A stretch of 64,000 nucleotides of DNA from Bog-756 sp963831535 (GTDB lineage: Bacteria > Actinomycetota > Acidimicrobiia > Acidimicrobiales > RAAP-2), in contig CAWHQP010000008.1 of the NCBI GenBank assembly GCA_963831535.1, positions 1-64,000 of the forward strand, given 5' to 3'. Below the pieces are notes generated by a model. It had not been told where the DNA came from. It did no database searches and saw nothing but the letters and a program-made list of their open reading frames with translations. This document shows positions 16,843-26,526 of the stretch, piece after piece (within the stretch, counting starts at the first letter, position 1; every line of letters starts with the position of its first letter). Position numbers and translations under genes: made by a program.

Positions 16843-17646
16843 ATGACAACGATTTTCGGTCGTGACGAGCTTTTGCAGCTGGCGGCGCAACGGTCGGACG
16901 AGTTCCATAACGCTCAACCCTTCCCGCATGTCGTCATCGACAACTTCCTTCCTGCTGAACTCATGGACCCGCTCATTTCGGACTTCCCGTCCCCGGATCC
17001 AGGAGAATGGCTGTCCTACGATACGAAACGGGAGCTGAAATTTGCACTGGAGGACGAGGCCAGGATCCCCGCCGCTCATATTGAGGTGTTGCGTGAACTG
17101 AACGGTCAGTTCTTTGTGGAGTTTCTCGAGGCGCTGACCGGCATCACCGGCCTCATCCCCGATCCTCAATTCCGCGGGGGCGGCCTGCACCAGATTCTTC
17201 CCGGCGGCATGCTGAAGCTCCATGCCGATTTCGACATGCACCCCCGGATGAAGGTGCATCGCCGCCTCAATGCCATCCTCTACCTCAACGAGGACTGGCA
17301 GGACTCCTACGGCGGAAACCTCGAGCTCTGGGACACCGAGCTGACCAGGAAGGTGACGTCAATCGCTCCGTTGGCCAACCGGTTGGTTGTCTTCCAGACG
17401 ACAGGTGACAGCTTCCACGGTCATCCCGACCCGCTGAGCTGTCCTGAGGGTCGGAGCCGACGGTCCCTGGCGTTGTACTACTACACGGCGCCCGATGTAG
17501 ACAGCGACTGGAAGGGTCGCACGGCCATCTTCAGGACGCGGCCGGGCGAGAAGATCACCACCCGCACGGAGGACGCCAAGGCGAAGTTCATCGCCATGAT
17601 CCCCTCCTCGGCCAAGGATGCCGGGAAGCGGCTACTGAACAAGTAG
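16843..17646 (+). CDS. 2OG-Fe(II) oxygenase (prolyl 4-hydroxylase-like)
   Basis: A 267-residue protein of the double-stranded beta-helix dioxygenase family. QPFPHVVIDNFLP is the usual opening; MLKLHADFDMH supplies the HxD iron ligands; DSFHGHPDPL supplies the distal His; and RRSLALYYYT supplies the Arg that holds 2-oxoglutarate. It would couple oxidative decarboxylation of 2-oxoglutarate to hydroxylation of an unknown substrate. Similar oxygenases are frequent in polysaccharide gene clusters, where they may modify sugars, lipids or amino-acid substituents. It converges on the glycosyltransferase operon, sharing 15 bp with the end of that gene. Confidence 0.85.
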   Translation: MTTIFGRDELLQLAAQRSDEFHNAQPFPHVVIDNFLPAELMDPLISDFPSPDPGEWLSYDTKRELKFALEDEARIPAAHIEVLRELNGQFFVEFLEALTGITGLIPDPQFRGGGLHQILPGGMLKLHADFDMHPRMKVHRRLNAILYLNEDWQDSYGGNLELWDTELTRKVTSIAPLANRLVVFQTTGDSFHGHPDPLSCPEGRSRRSLALYYYTAPDVDSDWKGRTAIFRTRPGEKITTRTEDAKAKFIAMIPSSAKDAGKRLLNK

Positions 17647-18780
17647 CCGGCCGGCCCGCCCGGGTAGGCCATAGGCCTCTTCCAGGGCGTCGACGTGGCC
17701 ACTCCAGGTGCAGTGGACCGCGGCCCACGACGCGGCGGCCTGCCCGAGGGCATCTCGAGCCTCGTCGTCGGCAGCCAGGGTGGCGATGGCCCGGGCCAGG
17801 CCGTCGACGTTGCCGGGTTCCACGATCATCCCGGTGATGCCGTCTTCCAGCATGTCGACGAAGGCTGGCACCGCTGTGGCCACGATGGCCCGCCCCTCCA
17901 CGGCCGCCCGGACCAGGATGCCGCTGACCGGGTTGGACGTCCGATACGGAAGGACGACGATGGCGGCCTCGGCGATGGTCCGGGCCAGGACGTCGTCACT
18001 CACCCATCCCGACCACTCGACGGGAAGGTCCGTCGTCTCGATCCTCTGGCGGAGGCTCTCGGCGTAGGACACGTAGTGGCGCCGCTCACCTCCGACGATG
18101 ATGAGCTGCAGGTCGGTGTGGGCCGACACGGTCTCCCAGGCGTCGAGGAGCACATCGATGCCCTTGGACTGGGCGATGTAGCCAGCGAAGACCACGGTCT
18201 TGCCCATCGACGGCGGTGACGATGCGGTAGGAGGATCAGCCCCGAGGGGCACGACACGGACCGGCTGGAGGCCCGCTCCTTCGAGCTCGTCTCTGGCCCG
18301 TTCGCTGTAGGTGACCCAGCATTGGGTGGCTCGCCTGACCATCGCCCGGAGGGGTCGGTCGAGTACCGGGGCGAAGACTTTGTGGGCCACGGCGTCCCGC
18401 CGACCGGCGCTGGTGCGGATGACCCCGCTCCCCGGTGACTTGACGATGCTCGGTCCGTCGTGGACGACAGTGACCAGATCGCGGCGGAGCAGGCTCACCC
18501 ACAGCCCGATCCAGAAGGTGGAGAGCGCGGTGAGGCCCACCTCGAGGTGGACCACCGCCGCCTGTCGGATCGGTCCTCGGTTCCTCCACACCGTGCGGAG
18601 CCCATCCAGTGCTGGAGACCCCCCATCCTGCCCGACCAACTCGGTCACCTCGACGCCCCGAGCCCGGAGCTCGGCGACGCAGGCGCTGGTGACGTAGGCC
18701 ACCCCCCCGTGTCCGGGCCGCACCATGACCACCGGTCCGACGGCGTGGGTCGGGCCGTTGCCCTCGTATCGGGGGGTCAT
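17632..18780 (-). CDS. Glycosyltransferase (GT4), last gene of the polysaccharide operon
   Basis: A 382-residue GT-B enzyme. The N-terminal VVMVRPGHGGVAYVTSACV is the acceptor-side Gly-rich loop; VVFAGYIAQSKGIDVLLDAW and QLIIVGGERRHY belong to the donor domain; and VVLPYRTSNPVSGILVRAAVEGRAIVA is the nucleotide-sugar-binding EX7E-like region. The ATG at 18780 overlaps the stop of the flippase gene (ATGA), so translation is probably coupled. An open frame continues upstream to 19305, but inside the flippase gene and without similarity. Predicted to act on the cytoplasmic face in building the repeat unit. Confidence 0.85.
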   Translation of the reverse strand: MTPRYEGNGPTHAVGPVVMVRPGHGGVAYVTSACVAELRARGVEVTELVGQDGGSPALDGLRTVWRNRGPIRQAAVVHLEVGLTALSTFWIGLWVSLLRRDLVTVVHDGPSIVKSPGSGVIRTSAGRRDAVAHKVFAPVLDRPLRAMVRRATQCWVTYSERARDELEGAGLQPVRVVPLGADPPTASSPPSMGKTVVFAGYIAQSKGIDVLLDAWETVSAHTDLQLIIVGGERRHYVSYAESLRQRIETTDLPVEWSGWVSDDVLARTIAEAAIVVLPYRTSNPVSGILVRAAVEGRAIVATAVPAFVDMLEDGITGMIVEPGNVDGLARAIATLAADDEARDALGQAAASWAAVHCTWSGHVDALEEAYGLPGRAGRLLVQ

Positions 18781-20399
18781 GGCCGCCGCCACAGCACGAC
18801 CTGGCGGGGGAGGGGGAGCGGCAGCTCCTCGGGCCATCCTCCGAGGGTGATGAGGACGGCAAAGAAGGCCAGACCCGAGGCGACGATCGAGGGGATGACC
18901 CAGCGATCGGTGGCCATCCACACGCCGACCATGGCCATGATGGCCAGGATGGGGACCAGGGTGACCTTCAGGGCCCACCGGAATTCGATCAGGCCCCGCA
19001 GCCCGAGGGCCGATCCGAGGGCCACCCCGACTTCGGTGATCACGGTGAGCCAGGCCGAGGCCACGACACCATAACGGGGAACGAGAGCCAAGTTGCCGGC
19101 CACATTGAACACCAGGGCGATGCTTCCCTGGATGATCAGCCACCGTGATCGCTTGGAGGCGATGAGAGCCGCCCCGAACACGTTGGACAAGAGGGCGGCC
19201 AGACCCGAGAGGGCGAGGATCCGGACGAGAGGGACGGCGGGTCCGAACCCCCGGCCGTAGAAGATCCTCACGAACCACGGGGCGAATAGCACCACGCCGA
19301 TGCACAGGGGCACCGCCACCGCGGTCAACCAGTGCCAGGCCCGCGCCACCAGGTGGCCCAGGTCACGGGAGTCCCCGACCTTCGAGGCCATCCCCGGAAG
19401 GATGGCGCTGACCACCAGCCCGGGGACGATGACCAGGATGGACAGGGCCTTGGTGGCCGCCGCGTAGTAGGCCACCTGGTGGCTGGAGACGAGGAAGCCG
19501 ACGATGCTCAGGTCGAGGGTGAAATAGGCACTGGCCAGCAGCGAGTAGACCCCGAGGGGCAGGGAGTCGGTGAGCATCCGCCGCCTGACGTCCCGGGACG
19601 ACGTGCCGTCGTCCACCAGGCGGAGGCCCACCACGGTGACCACGATACTGTTGAGCATGATCATGCAAGACATGGCGATGGCCACGGCCACCGGTCCGCC
19701 CCCGGCCAGGGCGGTGCCCACCACCACCACGACCTGCAGCACGTTGGTGGCCACGTCCAGCCGTCCGAGCCGGGCGACCTGGTAGTTGGCGTAGAAGACC
19801 TGGCGGACTCCGCTCAGCCCGAAGAGCGCCACCGCGGGGGCGAGCACGATGAGCACCTGCATCCGCACGATGCCCAGGCCCACGGCGATGGAGAACCCCA
19901 CCACCCCGAGTCCGACCGCGGCAGACCAGGTGGTCTGGGTGCGGAGCATGGATCGGACGATCGATCCGTCGTCGCTCCGACCGCTGCCCAGCTCGCGGCC
20001 GAGGACGCTGCCGAATCCGAAGTCGCACGCCGACAGGGCCAGGAAGTACATGGCCAGACCCGTCGAGTAGGCACCGAAGCCGGATACGCCGAGCTTGCGG
20101 GCCAGGACCGCGGTCGAGAGGGCCGAGAGCGCCTGCACGGCAATCCGCCGTATGAACAGCTGGGATGCCGATTTGGCCATCTTGTTGGACAGCGGGGAGG
20201 TCGCCTCGTCCTCGTTGGCTGCCACCTCGTAACTGGCCCCCGGTGCCTCCGGTCTCGCATCGCTCCCGGATCCGCCCGTCGTGTCGAGGTTGCCCGTCTG
20301 GTCAGCGTTGCCCGTCTGATCAGGGTCGCTCGTCTGGTCAGGGTGGACGGCCTCCAAGCCCGCGACGTCACCGGTTTCGGTGGTCGTCGAGTCGGTCAT
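18777..20399 (-). CDS. Wzx-like polysaccharide flippase
   Basis: A 540-residue integral membrane protein of the MATE/MOP (oligosaccharide flippase) superfamily. After a roughly 70-residue hydrophilic N-terminus rich in Asp/Thr with DQTxNxDQT mini-repeats, about 12-14 hydrophobic helices follow, beginning with SASQLFIRRIAVQALSALST and including LGVSGFGAYSTGLAMYFLAL, the typical first pair of this family. It would move lipid-linked repeat units across the membrane. ATG 20399 overlaps the stop of the upstream glycosyltransferase (ATGA). The long acidic N-terminal extension is unusual for the family. Confidence 0.85.
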   Translation of the reverse strand: MTDSTTTETGDVAGLEAVHPDQTSDPDQTGNADQTGNLDTTGGSGSDARPEAPGASYEVAANEDEATSPLSNKMAKSASQLFIRRIAVQALSALSTAVLARKLGVSGFGAYSTGLAMYFLALSACDFGFGSVLGRELGSGRSDDGSIVRSMLRTQTTWSAAVGLGVVGFSIAVGLGIVRMQVLIVLAPAVALFGLSGVRQVFYANYQVARLGRLDVATNVLQVVVVVGTALAGGGPVAVAIAMSCMIMLNSIVVTVVGLRLVDDGTSSRDVRRRMLTDSLPLGVYSLLASAYFTLDLSIVGFLVSSHQVAYYAAATKALSILVIVPGLVVSAILPGMASKVGDSRDLGHLVARAWHWLTAVAVPLCIGVVLFAPWFVRIFYGRGFGPAVPLVRILALSGLAALLSNVFGAALIASKRSRWLIIQGSIALVFNVAGNLALVPRYGVVASAWLTVITEVGVALGSALGLRGLIEFRWALKVTLVPILAIMAMVGVWMATDRWVIPSIVASGLAFFAVLITLGGWPEELPLPLPRQVVLWRRP

Positions 20400-21592
20400 G
20401 ATGCCGGCGACTCCCGGTAGAGCTCCAGGTAGCGCTCGGACACGCAATCCCATGACCATCGCGGATGGGCGTGGGAGCGGGCCCGGCTGCGCAGGCTGTC
20501 GAGAATCCCGGGGCGATCGAGGAGGAGGCTGATGGCCCGGGCCAGGTCCTCGGAGCGGGGACCGTCGGCGATGAGCAGGGGATGGAGATCGCGCACGAGC
20601 TCTGGATTGGCCCCGACCGGGGTAACCAGGGCCGGTGTGCCCACGGCCAACGATTCGGCGGTGGCCAGTCCGAACCCTTCGAGCTCCTGGGTCGGGGTGA
20701 TGGTCAGGTCGGCGGCCCGGTACCAGCCGAGCAGATCGCCGTCGCTGATCCGCCCGAGGAGAACCACGGAATCCTCCAGGCCGAACCGGGCAATGAGCGC
20801 GGCGATGGCCTCACGCTGGTGTCCGTCACCGGCAATGGCGAGGCGGGCCTCCGGGTGGCGCTCCAATACGGCCGGCATGGCCTCCACCAGCTCGGTCACC
20901 CCGGTGCGGGCGGTCAGGCGCCGGGCGGCGAACAGCAGGGGATCCGCCGCTAGGGCCCAACGGGAAGGTCGCGTTCTCGGTCCGGGGCTGAACCAGTCGG
21001 TGTCGATGCCCCCGGCGATGAGCTGACTCGTGTCGGCGGTCGATTCGGACAGCTCACCGAGCTCGGACCGCATGTAGTGGGACAGGACGATGGCCCGGCG
21101 GGCCCGGGAGACCACCCGGCGCTCGACCATCCTCAGCCCGTGCACCGCGGTCTTCTGGGTGGAGCCGGGCAAGGCGTAGGAGCCCCCCCGCTCGCTCAGC
21201 ATCTCCTTGTTGACCGGTGCGTGGAACGTGTAGACGTAGGGTCGGCGGGTCACGGAGATGGGTAGTGCGGTAATGGCGTAGTGGCCGTGGACGACGGCCC
21301 GGGGACCGAGGGCCCGGACATGACGCAGTGTCCCGAGGGAGACGTAGACCGGGTACTGCAGGGCGAAGGTGAGGCGGTCCTTGCCCGGGACAGCATGGCG
21401 GAGGATGGTCACGCCGTCCTCGCCGGTCTCGGTGGCCGGGTCCTCCGGTCGGACCTGTTTGGTCAACACCGTGACGGCGACGCCTTTTTTGACCAGCGAG
21501 GCGGACAGTTCGCGTACGTACCGCTCCAGGCCACCGAGCTTGTCCGGGGCGATGGCATTGGTCAGCATGAGCACCTGGTCGACGTCGGTCAT
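20396..21592 (-). CDS. Glycosyltransferase (GT4)
   Basis: A 398-residue GT-B enzyme. The first strand has DQVLMLTNAIAPDKLGGLERYV; the acceptor domain has VVHGHYAITALPI and YTFHAPVNKEML; the donor domain has LLFAARRLTARTGVTELVEAM and ITPTQELEGFGLATAESLAVGTP, the EGFGLxxxE sugar-nucleotide motif. The ATG at 21592 overlaps by one base the TGA of the preceding gene. The tail HPRWSWDCVSERYLELY is common in GT4 enzymes. Donor and acceptor are unknown. Confidence 0.9.
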   Translation of the reverse strand: MTDVDQVLMLTNAIAPDKLGGLERYVRELSASLVKKGVAVTVLTKQVRPEDPATETGEDGVTILRHAVPGKDRLTFALQYPVYVSLGTLRHVRALGPRAVVHGHYAITALPISVTRRPYVYTFHAPVNKEMLSERGGSYALPGSTQKTAVHGLRMVERRVVSRARRAIVLSHYMRSELGELSESTADTSQLIAGGIDTDWFSPGPRTRPSRWALAADPLLFAARRLTARTGVTELVEAMPAVLERHPEARLAIAGDGHQREAIAALIARFGLEDSVVLLGRISDGDLLGWYRAADLTITPTQELEGFGLATAESLAVGTPALVTPVGANPELVRDLHPLLIADGPRSEDLARAISLLLDRPGILDSLRSRARSHAHPRWSWDCVSERYLELYRESPAS

Positions 21593-22737
21593 CACGGCTC
21601 CGCGCCGACCAGCGGGGAGGGACCGAATACACCGGCCGCCCAGGCTGTCCACCGTTGCTCCCACGTGTTGGATCGGGCCCAGGCCACCCGGGCCAGGGCG
21701 ACCTCGGAGCTCTCCCCGTCGGCGGCGAGCACGGCGGCCGCCCACTCGTCGGACCCGCGGGCGATGTAGGTCCCCGGAGGAGGCTCCGTGGCCCCGGAGC
21801 TGACCCCGGGTGAGACCACCACCGGCCGGCCCCGGGCCGCACCGTCGTAGAGCTTCATCGAGGACTGGCCCTCGGACATCGAGGGACGGTTGGGCACGAC
21901 CACGACATCGGCGCGGTCAATGGCCGTGGCCACATCCGACCGGGGGATGGTGCCGTGCCAGTGCACTCGGTCGGCCCGGGACTCGAGCAGACCCACCAGC
22001 TCGGCGGCGGGCCGGTCGTCCATGCCGGCATACCGGCACGGGCCGTACAGGTGGAGGCTCCACTGGGGCAGATCCTCGAGGAGTCTGGCCACCAGCGGCA
22101 CGTCGAACCGTTCGGACAGTGTGCCGACGTAGACGAGCGAGCGATGATGGGGGCGGGACTGGACCCGTTCGGCCACGCTGGCCGCGTCGGCCCCGTTGGG
22201 TACCGTGGTGACGTCCCGCCCGGCGAAGAGGTGGGCGAGATCGGGCGAGGCCACGATCACCTCGTCCGCCTCGGCGGCGATGCGGCGGAACAAGTCGGTG
22301 AACCGGTCGGTCCGGGACTGCGGGTAGAGCCTGGTCCAGTCGTCGGCACAATCGAAGATCCGACGCCCGGAACGTCCCGACAGGGCCGGCCACTGCCAGG
22401 GGAGGTTGCCGACGATCGGCCCGTCGGAGTCGGCGTGGCGGTCGAGGATCCTGCGCAGGAGCCCGGTGTCCATCGATGCGGCCATCCGACCACGGTGTCC
22501 GGGGACGGGGACCGTGCGGGCCACGACCGCCAGGTCATCGTCGAGGCCGAATTCCCGGGTGCCACCGAGCGAAGCGAGGAACCGGGCCGGTCTCCCGGCT
22601 CGCAGGGCTCGGATGTCGTCCGGCGCTTCGATGAAGGTGACCGGGATGCCCTGGCGTCGGGCGACCAGAGACAACGCGTGCTCCCGCCGCATGGCCGGGT
22701 GCCAGGTGCTCTTCGAGCAGACGGTGAGCGGGGTCAC
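21592..22737 (-). CDS. Glycosyltransferase family protein
   Basis: A 381-residue GT-B-like enzyme: TPLTVCSKSTWHPAMRREHAL, IVGNLPWQWPAL, RRIFDCADDWTRLYP, ATTVPNGAD-type hinge (VTTVPNGADAASVA) and SLVYVGTLSERFDVPLV. The donor region has VVVVPNRPSMSEGQSSMKLYDGAARGRPVV. The GTG at 22737 overlaps the preceding stop (GTGA). The DCADDW segment and layout resemble the UDP-galactopyranose/teichuronic-type GT4-like enzymes found in exopolysaccharide operons. Its exact linkage is unknown. Confidence 0.8.
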   Translation of the reverse strand: MTPLTVCSKSTWHPAMRREHALSLVARRQGIPVTFIEAPDDIRALRAGRPARFLASLGGTREFGLDDDLAVVARTVPVPGHRGRMAASMDTGLLRRILDRHADSDGPIVGNLPWQWPALSGRSGRRIFDCADDWTRLYPQSRTDRFTDLFRRIAAEADEVIVASPDLAHLFAGRDVTTVPNGADAASVAERVQSRPHHRSLVYVGTLSERFDVPLVARLLEDLPQWSLHLYGPCRYAGMDDRPAAELVGLLESRADRVHWHGTIPRSDVATAIDRADVVVVPNRPSMSEGQSSMKLYDGAARGRPVVVSPGVSSGATEPPPGTYIARGSDEWAAAVLAADGESSEVALARVAWARSNTWEQRWTAWAAGVFGPSPLVGAEP

Positions 22738-23861
22738 GCTCCCGCCACCTCCTCCATCATGGTGGTGAGCCGCTCGGCGGAATCGGCCCACGACCACGTG
22801 GCGGCATGGGCCGCTGCCGCCGCGCCGAACTCATCGGCCACCTCGACGTCGCCGAAGTCGGCCAGTCGTCGTGCCACCGGCTCCACGTCTCTGGCCACGG
22901 CCCACCCCGTCACCCCGGAGACGATCGACTCGGGAAGGCCACCTTCGTCACTGACGATCACCGGGCTCCCGCACGCCTGGGCCTCGGTGCTCACCAGTCC
23001 GAATGGTTCACGCACGGAGAGGTACAGCGTCACCCGGGCCGATTGGTAGAGCTTCACCAACTCGTCATCGGTAGCATCGATGCGGATGTCGAGGGTGACC
23101 CCGGCCCGTTCGGCGATGTCCAACAGGCGACGCTCTTCGGAAGGGTTGGCCTGGTGGGAGACCACCACCACCGGGAGGTCCAGCCCCGATCGCCCTGCTG
23201 CGGCGATGACCAGGTCATGGCCCTTGGTCGGGATCAGGCTGCCCACCGATAGCAGGTGCTTCCGCGGCGAGGGGCCGACCGGGGGTCGGAACTGCTCGGA
23301 GACCCCACAGCGGACCACCTCGGAATCGTGGCCGTAGGCCAGGCGGATCTGATCGGAGGTGTACGAAGAGTTGGTGGCGATCCGGGGGATGTGCACGAAC
23401 GTCGAACGGTCGAGGTACCGGCTGGTCCGCCTGAGCGGCCAGTAGAGCATCCGGGTGCGCAGCTTGGTGGCCTGACGGAGGGCGACCTCGTAGTCGATCC
23501 GTCGGGGCTCGTCACAGTAGAAGACCGAGCGGCTGGCCAAGTCCTTCGGGAGCCACATGGCCTGGAGGACGTGGCAGGGGTTCATCCACAACACATCCGG
23601 CGACAGGTCCCGCACCACCTGGGCCATCTCCCGGTAGGCCTTCATCAGGGCGAAGAGGTCGAGGTAGCGGGTAGCGGGACGCAGGACTGGGTGGGCCTTG
23701 TCGTCGATGATGGTCATGGGCACCAGAATGGGCTCGCTCGTCACCGGCAATGCCGTCTCGAAGGTAACCTCGGTGATCGATGCACTCATGTGCTTCCACT
23801 GCTCGGTGATTCGGCGGTGGCAACCCCCGGGTTGCTGGTTGTGGACCAGGACGATGTTCAT
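22734..23861 (-). CDS. Glycosyltransferase (GT4)
   Basis: A 375-residue GT-B enzyme starting MNIVLVHNQQPGGCHRRI. The interdomain part has IATNSSYTSDQIRLAYG (acceptor-domain end) and LLSVGSLIPTKGHDLVIAAA. The donor-binding segment is LYLSVREPFGLVSTEAQACGSPVIVSDEGGLPE, with the conserved EPFGLxxxEA. ATG 23861 overlaps the previous stop (ATGA). Predicted cytoplasmic-face enzyme of repeat-unit assembly. Confidence 0.9.
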   Translation of the reverse strand: MNIVLVHNQQPGGCHRRITEQWKHMSASITEVTFETALPVTSEPILVPMTIIDDKAHPVLRPATRYLDLFALMKAYREMAQVVRDLSPDVLWMNPCHVLQAMWLPKDLASRSVFYCDEPRRIDYEVALRQATKLRTRMLYWPLRRTSRYLDRSTFVHIPRIATNSSYTSDQIRLAYGHDSEVVRCGVSEQFRPPVGPSPRKHLLSVGSLIPTKGHDLVIAAAGRSGLDLPVVVVSHQANPSEERRLLDIAERAGVTLDIRIDATDDELVKLYQSARVTLYLSVREPFGLVSTEAQACGSPVIVSDEGGLPESIVSGVTGWAVARDVEPVARRLADFGDVEVADEFGAAAAAHAATWSWADSAERLTTMMEEVAGA

Positions 23862-24949
23862 GCGGCCCCGATCACGGCCGGGCGGTGCCGAGGGTGGCAC
23901 ACGCCCTCGTACTGGGCGAGGACCCCGTCAATCATGCGATCCACTCCGAACTCGGCCACCCGGTCGTAGCCGGCCCGGCCCATGCGCACGGCCAGCGGGC
24001 TCTCGCTGGCCATCCGGTCGAGGGCCCCGGCCAGGGCGAGGGGATCCTCGGGTTCGACCAGGAGCCCGGTGCGGCCGTCCTCCACGATCTCCGGTAGCGC
24101 GTCAATGCGGGTGGTCACCACCGCCCGTCCGGCCTGCATGGCCTCCATGGCCACGTAGGAAGAGGCCTCCCAGCGTGAGGAGACGACCAGTGCGGTGGCC
24201 GAGGCCAGCACGGCGAGGACGTCGTCCCGATAGCCCACAAAGCGCACCGGCACCCCGAGGGAGTCGGCTCGCTCCTGGAGCCGAGGTCGGTGGGGACCCT
24301 CGCCGACCACGTCGATCGACCAGGGGACACGAGCGAGCTCGGCCGCATCGATCAGGAGGTCGAATCCCTTCTGGACAATGACCGATCCCACGGCCACGAA
24401 CCGGGCCGGCCCGTCCGGTAGAGCTGCCGGTGTGGGCGCGGGGCCCACCCCGTTGGGAACTGTGACCACCTTGGTCGGGGCGACGCCGTAGCGATCGAGG
24501 ACGAACCGGCGAGAAGCCTGGCTCACGCAGATAACCCGGTCGCAGAGTGCGTACTGAGTCCGCTTGAAGGCCGTCTTGGCCGCCCGCGATCCGGGGGTCG
24601 GCGACCCGTCTGCTTCGGCCCGGGCGGTCGGGTCGGAGGCATCCGTGCGGGGTAGGTGTTCGGTGACGACCACCGATGAGGCCACGACACGGGCCACCAT
24701 CAAGGCCCGCATGGCCGTCGTGTCGTAGGTGTCGGCCAGGTGCACGTGCCAGACGTCGCACCGGGCGCGGGGTGTGATCCCGCACACCCGATGTCCGGCC
24801 GCAGCCGCCTCGCTGCGCAAGCTGTGGGCCTCGTCGGGCAGGGCGATCTCCACGTGGCAGCCGCGCTGTCGTAGCCCGTCGGCGAGATCGATGACGTGCC
24901 GCCAGACTCCTCCGCCTCCGGTGACTGTGGTGGCCAGGACGACCCGCAT
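23858..24949 (-). CDS. Glycosyltransferase (GT4)
   Basis: A 363-residue GT-B enzyme: MRVVLATTVTGGGGVWRHV is the Gly-rich first loop; WHVHLADTYDTTAMRAL and CVSQASRRFVLDRYGV lie in the acceptor domain; PARFVAVGSVIVQKGFDLLI and RWEASSYVAMEAMQAGRAVV are donor-domain motifs (E-AxxYVAxEA type). An open frame extends to 26329, but the start at 24949, overlapping the stop of the polymerase gene by one base (TGATG), fits both similarity and the operon pattern. Confidence 0.9.
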   Translation of the reverse strand: MRVVLATTVTGGGGVWRHVIDLADGLRQRGCHVEIALPDEAHSLRSEAAAAGHRVCGITPRARCDVWHVHLADTYDTTAMRALMVARVVASSVVVTEHLPRTDASDPTARAEADGSPTPGSRAAKTAFKRTQYALCDRVICVSQASRRFVLDRYGVAPTKVVTVPNGVGPAPTPAALPDGPARFVAVGSVIVQKGFDLLIDAAELARVPWSIDVVGEGPHRPRLQERADSLGVPVRFVGYRDDVLAVLASATALVVSSRWEASSYVAMEAMQAGRAVVTTRIDALPEIVEDGRTGLLVEPEDPLALAGALDRMASESPLAVRMGRAGYDRVAEFGVDRMIDGVLAQYEGVCHPRHRPAVIGAA

Positions 24950-26526
24950 CACACGCCCACCGGCAACGGGGGAGATGCCACAGCTTCGTCCTCGGCCGCC
25001 ACCGGGGTGGACGAGAGCGGGTCGAGCCCGGACGATGGCGTGCCGCTGCTGGCCGCCAGCCCCACCAGGAGGGCCAGGCAGCCGGAAACGGCCATGTACC
25101 GGACGGTGTAGTCGGTCACCCAGGTGACCGCCACGGTGGCGAAGGATCCGACCAATCCGGGGAAGAGCGAGTCGGCCCCCCGTGATCGGTAGAGATCGAG
25201 CGCCACCCCACCGGCCAGGAGAACCAGAACGGCCCCTCCGAAGAGCCCCCCTTCGGCCAGATACTGCAGGTAGGTGTTCTGGGCCTGCGCGGTGACTGCG
25301 TCGGTCCCGGGCACGCCGGCTTCGATGTGGCCGGCGAGATTGCCCAGGCCCACGCCGACGATGGGGTTCGTCTCGAAGACGTGCAGTGTCGTGGACCACT
25401 CGGCCTGGCGGAGTTTGTCGCCGGCCGACGTGCGGACGGTCGTGGCCGTCGGGTTGAAGATGGAGTCGAACCGGGCGGTGACGGCCGGACCGTAGAGCAC
25501 CGAGGCCGCCACGATCACACCGGTCAGCAGCACGACGGTGAGGGCGACAGCCCGCCTCCGTTGGTTGCCCCGACTGAACAGGGCCACGCAGACCAATCCC
25601 GCCACCGCTCCCAACCAACTGGCCCGAGACAGCGACACGGTGAGACCACCGAGGATGAGCAGACCGGTCGACCCGGCGAACCACCGCTTCGAGCTGGACA
25701 GGTCGCGTCGGAGCACCAGGAGCAGCGCCAAGGGGAGGGTCATGGCCAGCACGTTCCCGAGGGAGATCGGATCGAAGAACGTGCCCGTCGTCCTCAACTG
25801 CGTCCCGTAGCCGAAGAAGTAGTCGTGCGACGAGTAGGTGGCCGTGCCCGCCCCGCCGTACAGGCTGAAGGCATTGCCGGTGACGTACTGGGCGAGAGCG
25901 ACCAACGACTGGAGGGCGGCCGACGCCAGGAAGATGAGGACGATACACAATCGACCGTCGGAATAGAGGGAGGCGATCCGCGTGCATATCCACACCACGT
26001 CGATGAACAGGCCGATGTAGAGCACCTGGTGCTGCCAGCCGGATCCGAGCACCGTCGGAACGACCAGGGCCAGGACGATCCAGGGCAGGACACGGACGAG
26101 AGCGGAGGTCTGCGGAGCCCGATGACGCCCCAGACCCCCTTCGAGGGTCACGACGAACGTGGCCATCGTGGCCGTCACGAACAGTACCGAAACCGGCTGG
26201 GCGTGGATGGTCGCCACGTATGGCTCGATGGGGATCGTGATGATCACCAGTCCGGTCGCCCACAACGATGGCCGCTTGGTGGTGAGGAGCACGATCAGAA
26301 GGATGGGTATAGAGGCCAACATGGCCCACTTGAGGGTCGAGTACTCGTGGAAGACCTTCACCGTGAGGAGCCCAGACAGCGTGGCGATCAGTAGTACCGG
26401 CGAGGCGGCGACCAGTGCGAACCAGGTCAGGTCACGGACGCGGTACCTGGCTACGAAGGAACGGGCCCGGGTGGCGCGCTCGGTAACGAGGGAGTGGACT
26501 GGGTAGTCGCTGAACCGACCCGACAT
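24949..26526 (-). CDS. O-antigen ligase/polymerase-like membrane protein (Wzy/WaaL type)
   Basis: A 525-residue protein with about 11-12 hydrophobic helices. It carries the O-antigen ligase-family pattern near GTFFDPISLGNVLAMTLPLALLL and, after the SLSRASWLGAVAGL helix, a large external loop with EWSTTLHVFETNPIVGVGLGNL and AQNTYLQYLAEGGLFGGAVL. These two Arg/His-containing loop segments are characteristic of Wzy/WaaL enzymes, which join or transfer lipid-linked sugar repeats on the outer face. The ATG at 26526 overlaps the Wzz gene stop by one base. Confidence 0.85.
   Translation of the reverse strand: MSGRFSDYPVHSLVTERATRARSFVARYRVRDLTWFALVAASPVLLIATLSGLLTVKVFHEYSTLKWAMLASIPILLIVLLTTKRPSLWATGLVIITIPIEPYVATIHAQPVSVLFVTATMATFVVTLEGGLGRHRAPQTSALVRVLPWIVLALVVPTVLGSGWQHQVLYIGLFIDVVWICTRIASLYSDGRLCIVLIFLASAALQSLVALAQYVTGNAFSLYGGAGTATYSSHDYFFGYGTQLRTTGTFFDPISLGNVLAMTLPLALLLVLRRDLSSSKRWFAGSTGLLILGGLTVSLSRASWLGAVAGLVCVALFSRGNQRRRAVALTVVLLTGVIVAASVLYGPAVTARFDSIFNPTATTVRTSAGDKLRQAEWSTTLHVFETNPIVGVGLGNLAGHIEAGVPGTDAVTAQAQNTYLQYLAEGGLFGGAVLVLLAGGVALDLYRSRGADSLFPGLVGSFATVAVTWVTDYTVRYMAVSGCLALLVGLAASSGTPSSGLDPLSSTPVAAEDEAVASPPLPVGV

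Noticed and set aside
17632..19305. Glycosyltransferase with a 175-residue N-terminal extension
   Set aside because: The extension lies inside the flippase gene, lacks similarity, and the ATGA overlap at 18780 fits the operon pattern.
23858..26329. Glycosyltransferase with a 460-residue extension inside the polymerase gene
   Set aside because: Shadow frame of the membrane protein gene; the conserved start is at 24949.
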